DNA of 64,000 nucleotides, from NCBI GenBank assembly GCA_910589385.1, contig CAJUTU010000001.1:186001-250000 (forward strand), given 5' to 3'. The position numbers and the translations under genes are program-made. This DNA comes from an uncultured Lachnospiraceae bacterium (GTDB lineage Bacteria; Bacillota; Clostridia; Lachnospirales; Lachnospiraceae). Positions 53,477-61,146 of the stretch are shown one piece after another. Within the stretch, counting starts at the first letter, position 1. The number at the start of each line of letters is the position of its first letter. The notes under the pieces are model-generated. The model made no database searches and was not told where the DNA came from. It saw only the letters and a list, made by a program, of their open reading frames with translations.

Positions 53477-54796
53477 TCAGATTGGGATCAATATTTTCAG
53501 ACGAAACCAGTTATCCTCCACATTGATATCTAATTCCCCGCCATATTTGTGCACCGTATGCTGCAGGCTCCTCAATCCATATCCATGGAATGTGGCCTCC
53601 TTTTTTGTGGTGACCGGCAGGTTCCTGTCAAAGGCCAGTTCCCCTTCGTAATAATTTTCAAATCGTATGAGCAGAAACGACTGCTGGACAAACATGGATA
53701 CATGGATCATACGTTTTTCTTTTTCTGCAATCTTCTTTTCACATTCAATCGCATTGTCCAACGCATTGCCAAAAATGGAACAGATATCCATCACATCCAT
53801 AAAGTCCAGCCGGGCGCCGTCCACCACGTAGGTCAACGCAATTCCATTACGCATACAATACAAGTTTTTGCTCGTCAACAGAGTATCCAATACCTTATTT
53901 CCCGTTTTATTCTGAGCCTCATAGTCCTTGATCTCATTCTCCATCTGATCCAGATATGCATTCCGCTTTTCTTTATTTTCTTCCGCACGCAATGCAATGA
54001 TATGGTGCTTCAGATCATGATACTTATAATTGATCAGATCCAGAGTTTCCTGGGACTGCTGATACTGTGTATATTGGTTATGCAAGATCATCTCCATGCT
54101 TTCCAGATCGTGCTGGGCGCGCAGATGGAGCCTTTGGATATGGTAGGCAACAAGGATCGCCAGCCCTCCCAGGTCGATCAATGTCCGCACATTAAAAATA
54201 TCCGAGGCGTATCTGCCGCTGAACGGAGTATTAGAATATACAAATCCGATATTACTCATCAAAAACACTGAAATACCGATAACCGCGGCAAATAAAAGCT
54301 CCCGCCCTGTCAGGTTCATCCGCTCCTTATTGGAGATATAACGGCTGGAAATCCATTGCATCACAAGGAAAACGCCGCCATAAACCGCCAGAAGCAGCAC
54401 CAGTCCTATCCACAGGCTCTCCCATCCGATCCCATAAAAGAAAAAGCAGTGGAGCTGCCATTCCAGAGACGCCATAAATTCTGCAAGAACAAATGCTTTC
54501 ACACATACATAACCTACATCCATCGTACTGATATCACAGCTCACGCGTAAAAAGCAAAACATCAGAAAAACGGCTGCCGCCATACATAGCATCCAAAGCG
54601 GCCCGTCTAAGCCTCCTGTAAAAACCAAAAAAAAGGACTGGATCATAAATGCCGCGGCCGCAATCCCCCAAAATTTCCACCCCGAATAACGCCGTATAAC
54701 CTCCCTCATACACAATATGCAGGACAGCCATTCCGCAAGCGCCGTATAAAAACGGGGAATATCCGGAAGAACCTGGCCTGCCGCCCAATCTCCCAT
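53477..54796 (-). CDS. GHKL-type sensor histidine kinase (AgrC/HPK10-like)
   Basis: A 439-residue kinase. Residues about 10-215 hold six or seven membrane helices (for example FWGIAAAAFMIQSFFLVFTG). The phosphoacceptor His is in NYKYHDLKHHIIALRAE; the ATPase N box is IFGNALDNAIEC and the G region HGYGLRSL. This is the HPK10 layout used for peptide or lipid signals. It follows the LytTR regulator by one base, so they are cotranscribed. No agrB/agrD-like genes flank it, so the signal is unknown. Confidence 0.9.
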   Translation of the reverse strand: MGDWAAGQVLPDIPRFYTALAEWLSCILCMREVIRRYSGWKFWGIAAAAFMIQSFFLVFTGGLDGPLWMLCMAAAVFLMFCFLRVSCDISTMDVGYVCVKAFVLAEFMASLEWQLHCFFFYGIGWESLWIGLVLLLAVYGGVFLVMQWISSRYISNKERMNLTGRELLFAAVIGISVFLMSNIGFVYSNTPFSGRYASDIFNVRTLIDLGGLAILVAYHIQRLHLRAQHDLESMEMILHNQYTQYQQSQETLDLINYKYHDLKHHIIALRAEENKEKRNAYLDQMENEIKDYEAQNKTGNKVLDTLLTSKNLYCMRNGIALTYVVDGARLDFMDVMDICSIFGNALDNAIECEKKIAEKEKRMIHVSMFVQQSFLLIRFENYYEGELAFDRNLPVTTKKEATFHGYGLRSLQHTVHKYGGELDINVEDNWFRLKILIPI

Positions 54797-54797
54797 T

Positions 54798-55505
54798 TTA
54801 CTTCACCTCACTCCAGTATTTTGTCAGATCCTGCATAAACGCATTCATTCTCGGCCTGCTCAGGAGCAGTTGGTTCCCCTTTACAACCGCACATTTATCC
54901 TTCACGCCTTCTACATGTTCCAGATTGATCAGATACCCTTTATTCCCACGCGAAAAATGCATGCCCTGAAATGCCTCCTGAGCGCTCTTCATGGTACCGC
55001 CGGATGAAAAGCTGCCTTCTTTTGTATAATATACCAGATTGTGCCCTACACTTTCTATATAATAAATATCGGATACCTCCATCCGCTTTACGCCGCCTTT
55101 GATCGGAATCACTACAAACTTCTTCCCAGGGCGCTTCAATCTGGAAACCGCACGTTTCAATTTCTGGCAGAACGCAAAGTAAGATACCGGCTTTAAGATA
55201 TAATCCAATGCCCCTACCTCGTACCCTCGAATCGCATACTGGGACATATTGGTAATAAATATGATCACCACCTCAGAATCTACTTTCCGGATCTCCTCGG
55301 CTGCTGTCATACCATCGATAAATTTCATCTGAATATCCATCAATATGATGTCATACTGAGCCTTATAATCTGATGTAATCCCATCCCCATCCCGGAATAC
55401 TTTAATTTGAAACTCTTCCTTTTCTTCCTTTTGGTAGTCCTCCAGGTATTGAAGCAATTGAGAAATATAAAGTTCTTCATCCTCTACGACTGCTATCCTT
55501 ATCAT
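54798..55505 (-). CDS. LytTR-family response regulator
   Basis: A 235-residue regulator with a receiver domain (about 1-120: IAVVEDEE, phosphorylated Asp in IILMDIQM, and LKPVSYFAF) and a LytTR DNA-binding domain (about 130-235: FVVIPIKGGVKRMEVSDIYY, then HNLVYYTKEG, HFSRGNKGYLINLEHV). It is the partner of the GHKL kinase and is preceded by a good promoter. Its targets are not visible; repeated LytTR sites were not seen nearby. Confidence 0.93.
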   Translation of the reverse strand: MIRIAVVEDEELYISQLLQYLEDYQKEEKEEFQIKVFRDGDGITSDYKAQYDIILMDIQMKFIDGMTAAEEIRKVDSEVVIIFITNMSQYAIRGYEVGALDYILKPVSYFAFCQKLKRAVSRLKRPGKKFVVIPIKGGVKRMEVSDIYYIESVGHNLVYYTKEGSFSSGGTMKSAQEAFQGMHFSRGNKGYLINLEHVEGVKDKCAVVKGNQLLLSRPRMNAFMQDLTKYWSEVK

Positions 55506-55561
55506 CCCGTTCCTCCTTAATAATACCGGAAATAGCCACTACCCTTCCCTCACCTTATGTC

Positions 55562-55590
55562 ATCATACAATTTTGCTCTCTCTATGTCAA
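55562..55590 (-). promoter_or_regulatory. Promoter of the LytTR/GHKL operon
   Basis: Minus-strand TTGACA (55585-55590, perfect) and TATGAT (55562-55567) with 17-base spacing, about 55 bases before the start codon. Near-consensus, so basal expression should be good. Confidence 0.75.
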
Positions 55591-55667
55591 TAAAATATTC
55601 GGTCATAAACCTCTGTTACTTTCCAATAAATCATTGAACAAATAGCATAGTAATTTTCTGAAAATTC

Positions 55668-55676
55668 TGTTATAAT
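55668..55676 (+). promoter_or_regulatory. Extended -10 promoter of the cytidylate-kinase-like gene
   Basis: TGTTATAAT is an extended -10 with perfect TATAAT on the plus strand; no clear -35. The transcript would begin near 55683. Confidence 0.55.
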
Positions 55677-55728
55677 CAAGAAAACTACATATTCGAAGGT
55701 ACAATCTAACTGAAAGGAGCCCGATACT

Positions 55729-56337
55729 ATGACAAAACGAATCATCACTATCAACCGTATGTACGGGAGCAACGGAAGGAATATTGGAAAAGCGCTGGCA
55801 GAAGCGCTGGGAATCCATTATTATGACAAAGAACTCATACGCATTGCCAGTGAAAAAGAAGGAATCCCTTATGAAGAATTACAAAAGGTAGATGAAAAAC
55901 GGGCCAGCCAGTGGCGCTATCCACTGGATGAGCCCCTGCAGATGGCCCCGCAATACCGCTTTTATCCTATGAATGACGTCTTATATCAGACAGAAAGCGA
56001 GATCATCCTCTCCCTTTCCGAAAAGGAAGACTGCGTGATCATAGGACGGTGTGCCGGCCACATCCTGGAAAAAAAATGCCTCAGTGTATTTATCCATGCC
56101 CCCTTCGATTTCCGGGTATCTACGGCGGCAGAGCGGATGGATATCCCGGAACGGGATGCACGGGTCTATGTGAAGAAGATAGACAAAGAGCGTCGTAATT
56201 ATTACGAATATTTCACAGATGAAAAATGGCTGGATATCACCGCCTATGACCTGTGCATCGACAGCAGCCGCTTCACACAGGAACAGGCAGTCCAGATATT
56301 AAAAGCCGCCTACGAAGATCTTATGCCTGAGCCTTGA
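55729..56337 (+). CDS. Cytidylate kinase-like family protein
   Basis: A 202-residue P-loop kinase-like protein. The nucleotide loop is YGSNGRNIGKALAEALG, followed by IHYYDKELIRIASEKEGI, with CVIIGRCAGHIL in the core and YVKKIDKERRNYYEYFTDEKW near the end, typical of the cytidylate-kinase-like group common in Clostridia. It differs from housekeeping Cmk and its substrate is unproven. AAAGGAG precedes the start. A strong hairpin follows the gene. Confidence 0.85.
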   Translation: MTKRIITINRMYGSNGRNIGKALAEALGIHYYDKELIRIASEKEGIPYEELQKVDEKRASQWRYPLDEPLQMAPQYRFYPMNDVLYQTESEIILSLSEKEDCVIIGRCAGHILEKKCLSVFIHAPFDFRVSTAAERMDIPERDARVYVKKIDKERRNYYEYFTDEKWLDITAYDLCIDSSRFTQEQAVQILKAAYEDLMPEP

Positions 56338-56357
56338 TAACCTGCCCTGGATAAACC

Positions 56358-56397
56358 GCGGCCAAGCTCCTGCGCAGAATGGCAGGAGTTTGGCCGC
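56358..56397. terminator. Hairpin between the kinase-like gene and moaC
   Basis: GCGGCCAAGCTCCTGC (56358-56373) and GCAGGAGTTTGGCCGC (56382-56397) make a 16-bp stem with one G-U pair and an 8-base loop. Followed by AATTGCTT, it probably terminates the two convergent genes. Confidence 0.65.
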
Positions 56398-56403
56398 AAT
56401 TGC

Positions 56404-56901
56404 TTAAATGGGATCTGGCTGGATCGAACTCCGGTTTATGATCTCGCCGCTTATGCCGCCTTTTTTATTCCAAAGGCTGATTTCCCCGATTTCCATAGAT
56501 TTATCTAATGCCTTACACATATCATAAATGGTCAAAAGCGCTGTGCTCACTCCCGTCAGCGCCTCCATCTCTACTCCGGTCTTTCCGGTCACCTTCACTG
56601 TACAAAAACAATAGATTTCTCTCTCCTCTGGCCGCATTTCAAACCAGACACGGCAGTTGGTAATAGGCAGGATATGGCACATGGGTATCAATTCCGAAGT
56701 CCTCTTTGCCCCCATGATCCCTGCCGTCGCTGCCACAGAAAGAACGTCTCCCTTTTTTACTGTACCTGCCTCTACCGCCTCATATACTGCCTGATTTACT
56801 TTGATCCTCCCAGCCGCCGTTGCTTCGCGCACGGTATCTGCTTTTTCAGTCACATCTACCATGACTGCATTCCCATTGTGGTCAAAATGTGTCAATCCCA
56901 T
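56404..56901 (-). CDS. moaC: Cyclic pyranopterin monophosphate synthase
   Basis: A 165-residue MoaC, which with MoaA turns GTP into cyclic pyranopterin monophosphate, the first molybdenum cofactor intermediate. Seen: VMVDVTEKADTVREATAAGR, AATAGIMGAKRTSELIPMCH, VKVTGKTGVEMEALTGVSTA and LTIYDMCKALDK. It is the last gene of the molybdenum cofactor operon, 15 bases after the MOSC-Mog gene. Confidence 0.96.
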   Translation of the reverse strand: MGLTHFDHNGNAVMVDVTEKADTVREATAAGRIKVNQAVYEAVEAGTVKKGDVLSVAATAGIMGAKRTSELIPMCHILPITNCRVWFEMRPEEREIYCFCTVKVTGKTGVEMEALTGVSTALLTIYDMCKALDKSMEIGEISLWNKKGGISGEIINRSSIQPDPI

Positions 56902-56916
56902 ACCATTTTCTCCCCG

Positions 56917-57852
56917 TTATCCTTTTCCGCATTCCCCGTCTGTGCCACGTAAAATCCCAAGGCCGTGCCCCAGATGGGGAAGCACATATTCCAGGCTCTC
57001 TTTTACTGCCTTCGGGCTTCCCGGAAGGTTCACGATCAACGTTTTTTTCCGGATGCCGGAAACCGCACGGCTCAACATCGCCCGTCCGGTAATCGTAAGG
57101 GAATACTGCCGGATCGCATCCGCAATCCCATTTGCCATCCGGTCACAGACCGCCATGGTGGCCTCCGGCGTCACATCCCGTTCTGAAAATCCAGTCCCGC
57201 CTGTGGTAAAGACCACATTCACCTGCCTTTGATCCGCAAGCCTGCATAACTGGTGTTCCAACACAGTCCGCCCATCCGGAAGGAGCAGTGTTTCTACGAC
57301 TTCATACCCCTGGCCTTCCAGTATCTCCTGTATCAAAGGGCCGCTTTTATCCTCTCTCTGCCCGGCTGCTCCTTTATCACTCAACGTAATCACTGCCGCC
57401 GTAAAAGGACGGTTTTTCTCGAAAGGAAGCAGTGTCATTTCCGTCCCAGGAGAAATACCGCCTCCTTTGACAACTTTGGCAAATACACCTTCTCTGGGCA
57501 TAATGCAGTCGCCCATAGTATGATAAATATTACAATGACTATGGCACTCTTTCCCAATCTGCGTCAGTTCCAGAACGGCTTCCCCTGCCTGGAGCTTTGT
57601 ACCGGCCGGAATATTGCGCAGGTCAAATCCTTCCACCACCAGGTTCTCTCCAAAGGCTCCAAAATCCACCTCTGCCCCTTTTGCACGGAAATCTTCTATT
57701 TTTTCAATAGACAGCAGGCTTACCTGACGATGCCAGTTTCCTGCATGAGCATCCCCGACAATTCCCCAATCGGGTTTTAAAACCGCAGAATCAACTACCT
57801 TTTTCTGTGTTCCTTTTTTTTCACTGATACAAATTGCTAATATCTTTCCCAT
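56917..57852 (-). CDS. MOSC domain - MogA fusion (molybdenum cofactor assembly)
   Basis: A 311-residue fusion. The N-terminal half (about 1-150) is a MOSC domain (GIVGDAHAGNWHRQVSLLS, GAFGENLVVEGFDL, GKECHSHCNIYH with a possible cofactor Cys). The C-terminal half (about 155-311) is a MogA/MoaB-like domain (AAVITLSDKGAAGQREDKSG, TTGGTGFSERDVTPEAT, LPGSPKAVKESLEYVLPHLG). Mog activates molybdopterin as the adenylate; MOSC domains handle cofactor sulfur or transfer. The fusion, common in Clostridia, would channel these late steps. It is in the operon between moaA and moaC. Confidence 0.88.
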   Translation of the reverse strand: MGKILAICISEKKGTQKKVVDSAVLKPDWGIVGDAHAGNWHRQVSLLSIEKIEDFRAKGAEVDFGAFGENLVVEGFDLRNIPAGTKLQAGEAVLELTQIGKECHSHCNIYHTMGDCIMPREGVFAKVVKGGGISPGTEMTLLPFEKNRPFTAAVITLSDKGAAGQREDKSGPLIQEILEGQGYEVVETLLLPDGRTVLEHQLCRLADQRQVNVVFTTGGTGFSERDVTPEATMAVCDRMANGIADAIRQYSLTITGRAMLSRAVSGIRKKTLIVNLPGSPKAVKESLEYVLPHLGHGLGILRGTDGECGKG

Positions 57853-57883
57853 TTCTACCTCTTTTTTGTTCCTGATCTGCGGC

Positions 57884-58861
57884 TTATCCGCCTATCTGCA
57901 CCATCTGCTTTTTCTCTGTTACTCCGTCTGGCACCTCGAATTGATGATTCCGTGGTTTTAGCGAAACCGCCCGGCAAAATGCATCTTCCAGCCGCTGCTC
58001 CAACAAGGCTCCTTCTTCTCCCCCCCGTAGTATCTGCATCAAATCTATATCTTCCCCATAACATAAACAGGGCTTTAACCTTCCCTGGGATGTAAGACGC
58101 AGCCTGTTACAGCTTCCACAGAATTTCCCATGCATGGCACTGATAAATCCTATGCTTCCCGGCGCTCCCTTTATCTTATAATAAACTGCCGGGCCGTTTC
58201 CATGGATCTGATCATCCTTTTCCAGATCTGGATATTGTATTTTTAAATTTTCCAATAATGTTTCATTGTAAACCGGCCCGTAATCTTTTCCATGTCCGAT
58301 CGGCATCATTTCTATAAAGCGCACATCAATCGGCATCTGTCTTGTCCACTCTGCAAACTTCTGCCACTCCCCGTCATTGATTCCTTTCAGGAGTACACAA
58401 TTTATCTTGACCCGAAGTCCTGCTGCTGCCTGTCTGACCGCTTCGAGTACACTGGACAGTTCCGGCTTCCCTGTAATCCACTGATACCGTTTAGGCTGCA
58501 GGGTATCCAGGCTGATATTCACTGCATCCAGGCCATTTTCCAAAAGCCGGGGCAGATATTGCTGTAAGAGCACACCGTTTGTAGTCATCGTAACCTGCTG
58601 GATTCCTGGAATCTTTTTCAGCCTTCCTACAAGTTCTGCACAGCCAAAACGCACCAACGGTTCACCTCCGGTGATCTTCAGCTTTGAAATCCCTGCTCTT
58701 GCCGCAGCACGGCAGGCCAGTTCGATTTCCTCATAAGTCAGGATGTCTTTCATAGATACCAAGGTAATTCCATCCGGCATACAGTAGCGGCATCTCAGAT
58801 TACACCTGTCTGTGACGGATATACGCAAATAATCAATATTCCTTCCATATCTGTCGTTCAT
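57884..58861 (-). CDS. moaA: GTP 3',8-cyclase (radical SAM)
   Basis: A 325-residue radical SAM enzyme, the first step of molybdenum cofactor synthesis. The N-terminal cluster is CNLRCRYCMPDG (CxxxCxxC), the C-terminal cluster is CGSCNRLRLTSQGRLKPCL, and KITGGEPLVR binds SAM. It ends in Gly-Gly as MoaA activity requires. Its ATG overlaps the xdhC stop (ATGA), with GGAGG right before it, so the genes are translationally coupled. Confidence 0.96.
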   Translation of the reverse strand: MNDRYGRNIDYLRISVTDRCNLRCRYCMPDGITLVSMKDILTYEEIELACRAAARAGISKLKITGGEPLVRFGCAELVGRLKKIPGIQQVTMTTNGVLLQQYLPRLLENGLDAVNISLDTLQPKRYQWITGKPELSSVLEAVRQAAAGLRVKINCVLLKGINDGEWQKFAEWTRQMPIDVRFIEMMPIGHGKDYGPVYNETLLENLKIQYPDLEKDDQIHGNGPAVYYKIKGAPGSIGFISAMHGKFCGSCNRLRLTSQGRLKPCLCYGEDIDLMQILRGGEEGALLEQRLEDAFCRAVSLKPRNHQFEVPDGVTEKKQMVQIGG

Positions 58862-59883
58862 ATCACCTCCAGCAGCACATCGATCTCTCCGCCGCATACC
58901 ATCCCTTCGTCCTCGGCATCAGCCACATTCATATCTACATGGCAGATACGGATTCCTCTTCCTCCTTCTCTCAGCAGCAAAAGCGCTTTTGTAAGTATAT
59001 CAGATTCCGCACAGCCTCCGCCGACCGTCCCAATACATCTGCCATCCGGCAGGACCAGCATCTTTGCACCAACCTCACGGGGCGCGGATCCCCTGCGCCT
59101 GATGATCGTCGCAAGCGCTTTTGGCTGCTGCATATTTTTTTCATCCAGAACTGCATCCAGAATTTCCTTTGGAAAACCGCCGCACGATTTTTTATTTTTT
59201 ACCTGTATGATTTCTGCCATAATGGCCACGGCAATCTCCTCCGGCGTATTTGCGCCGATATCCAGTCCGATTGGAGTATATACATTTTGGATAATATCCG
59301 GGTCGGCGCCGTGCTCTAGCACTGATCGCTTTACCATAGCCGCTCTTTTTCTGCTGCCGATCATACCGATATAGGCATGTTCCTTTTTTGCAATCTGCTC
59401 CAGGCATATCTGGTCGTATCGGTGACCTCTTGTTACGATCACAAAAAAAGTATCTTTATCTCCCTCTATCCTTTTAAGTGCCTGTTCAAAAGGCTCACAG
59501 AACACCTCCGAGGCTCCTGCCGCCCTTGCATTGTCCGCAAATTTCGGACGGTCTTCCAGGACAGAAACCTTGCATCCTATCATCCTTCCAATCTGAATGA
59601 CAGGGATGGATACATGGCCGCCTCCGCATACGACGATTTTCGTTTCCCCTCCAAGCAGCTCACAGAACACCGTACTATCTCTGATCGTATATATACCACT
59701 GTCTGTAATTTTCTCTAACTCCTGCTGACAGCCAAGAGCAAGGCCAGACAGTGCTGATGTCCATATAATTTTTTGATCTGACAAAAGAAGCTTTTCTCCC
59801 GAAAACTCCCCGTCTGTCACGGTCACAGCCATATTAGACAAAGTCGTATCCATCGCCTGGACTGCCTTATAAAATTCTAACAT
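58858..59883 (-). CDS. XdhC/CoxI family protein (molybdenum cofactor insertion)
   Basis: A 341-residue protein of the XdhC family, which sulfurates and delivers molybdenum cofactor to molybdenum hydroxylases such as xanthine dehydrogenase. A Rossmann-type XdhC_C part (about 95-230: IVVCGGGHVSIPVIQIGRMI, TRGHRYDQICLEQIAKKEHA, YIGMIGSRKRAAMVK) comes before the CoxI-type domain (about 255-341: LATIIRRRGSAPREVGAKML, GTVGGGCAESDILTKALLLL, DAEDEGMVCGGEIDVLLE with its Cys). AAAGGTGAT precedes the start at 59883. It is first in the operon; its client enzyme is not in the window. Confidence 0.88.
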   Translation of the reverse strand: MLEFYKAVQAMDTTLSNMAVTVTDGEFSGEKLLLSDQKIIWTSALSGLALGCQQELEKITDSGIYTIRDSTVFCELLGGETKIVVCGGGHVSIPVIQIGRMIGCKVSVLEDRPKFADNARAAGASEVFCEPFEQALKRIEGDKDTFFVIVTRGHRYDQICLEQIAKKEHAYIGMIGSRKRAAMVKRSVLEHGADPDIIQNVYTPIGLDIGANTPEEIAVAIMAEIIQVKNKKSCGGFPKEILDAVLDEKNMQQPKALATIIRRRGSAPREVGAKMLVLPDGRCIGTVGGGCAESDILTKALLLLREGGRGIRICHVDMNVADAEDEGMVCGGEIDVLLEVI

Positions 59884-59971
59884 CTTAAAATCACCTTTCT
59901 TTGGAACTGTATACAAATAGAGCAGTATCTATTCTATAACCTGATAAGATATCTGCCCGATAGTGACATAT

Positions 59972-59980
59972 ATTATAACA
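59972..59980 (-). promoter_or_regulatory. Extended -10 promoter of the xdhC-moa operon
   Basis: Minus-strand TGTTATAAT with perfect TATAAT. The leader of about 80 bases contains a hairpin, GCAGTATCT (59922-59930) with AGATATCTGC (59947-59956), 9 bp with one bulge. It is too short for a known Moco riboswitch. Confidence 0.5.
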
Positions 59981-60035
59981 CACCACCTCCGGTTTTCATA
60001 GCTTTTGACAATAAAACCAATCAAATAGAGAGAGA

Positions 60036-60084
60036 AAAAATCCCCTGTACCCACTTCAATTTAAGTGGATGCAGGGGATTTTTA
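60036..60084 (-). terminator. Terminator after the lipoprotein gene
   Basis: AAATCCCCTG (60038-60047) and CAGGGGATTT (60072-60081) form a stem whose inner part CCACTT/AAGTGG extends it. T-runs lie on both sides, so it works in both directions. Confidence 0.75.
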
Positions 60085-60157
60085 CCTCTGTCCATGACAA
60101 TAAGTCTTATATGGATCGCCTTTTAGCTTCGCAATACAAATGAATTATCACTTTTCA

Positions 60158-60985
60158 TTATTTCACTGTTAAGGATGTAATATGCGGATTCACTCCTTCA
60201 TACCAGTATAAGAACCCTTCCATATCAACCGTATCACCGATCTGTAGTTCTGTCACAGCTTTATATACATCTGTAGTATTGTCACATAAGTAGGATTCTA
60301 CAGTGAACGTATAGGTTTCGCCGTCAATAGAAACGTTAAAATACAAATCGTCTCCATCCTGTCCGGATCCATCCCAGGAATACAAAAATGCTACATCTTC
60401 TCCGGCATCGTTTTTCCCGGCTGCCTCAACTGTCATCCCATTAAAAGATACAAACTTGTTCTGATGGTCGATCAACTCGCCCTTTCCAAGAAGAGAAGTC
60501 ACATCCTCTGCTTCTGCAATATAATTGCCATCCACAATTTCAAACGTTGCATCAATAATCTCAAATTCACCGGACCACTCCGCCTTATAGCCTGTCACTT
60601 TGATTTTAGTCCCCGGGGTCAGTTTCTCGTAGTCTTCCTCAGAACATGGCATATCATAAATAAAGTAAGCGCCATCCTTGTCCTGTGTATAGAATGTCGC
60701 CTTATCTTCCCACCAGGACTGCTTTGCCTGAACATAGGTCTCTACGACCACCTCTGAATCCACATCTGCTGCCGCATACTCGTCATAAGTCATAACTCCC
60801 TCAGACTTTACATCCTCTGCTTCTGTATCATCTTCAGAGGATGAATCTGACTCATCAACAGACGCATCTGACTCTGTAGACGCATCCGATGTGCCATTAC
60901 CAGCATTGTCATCATCAGAACCGCCGCATCCGGCACAGCCCAATACAAGTGCACAGCTTAACAGTAATACCAACATCTTTTTCAT
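60158..60985 (-). CDS. Predicted lipoprotein with OB-fold-like domains
   Basis: A 275-residue exported protein. The signal peptide MKKMLVLLLSCALVLGCAGC has lipobox-like cysteines at 17 and 20, and an Asp/Ser/Glu-rich linker (about 22-65) follows. Two beta-rich parts come next: DVDSEVVVETYVQAKQSWWE ... GTKIKVTGYKAEW, and GDDLYFNVSIDGETYTFTVE ... GDTVDMEGFLYWY. Each resembles OB-fold modules of exported proteins. The ligand is unknown. It stands alone, with a terminator downstream. Confidence 0.65.
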   Translation of the reverse strand: MKKMLVLLLSCALVLGCAGCGGSDDDNAGNGTSDASTESDASVDESDSSSEDDTEAEDVKSEGVMTYDEYAAADVDSEVVVETYVQAKQSWWEDKATFYTQDKDGAYFIYDMPCSEEDYEKLTPGTKIKVTGYKAEWSGEFEIIDATFEIVDGNYIAEAEDVTSLLGKGELIDHQNKFVSFNGMTVEAAGKNDAGEDVAFLYSWDGSGQDGDDLYFNVSIDGETYTFTVESYLCDNTTDVYKAVTELQIGDTVDMEGFLYWYEGVNPHITSLTVK

Positions 60986-61146
60986 CTTCTAATTCCACCT
61001 TTCCGCGAAAGACAAATAAGGCCACAAATCCTCTTTCTCTTCCGCCCTTCATTTTTCGCTGCTCATTCCAAAGATTCTATAGGAACATATATCCTGAACA
61101 AACATCCATTAAATTTTACTCGCATTTTTCTGTAAAATCAATAGTA

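Noticed and set aside
59884..59980. Moco riboswitch in front of xdhC
   Set aside because: The leader is about 80 bases with a single hairpin, shorter than known Moco RNAs.
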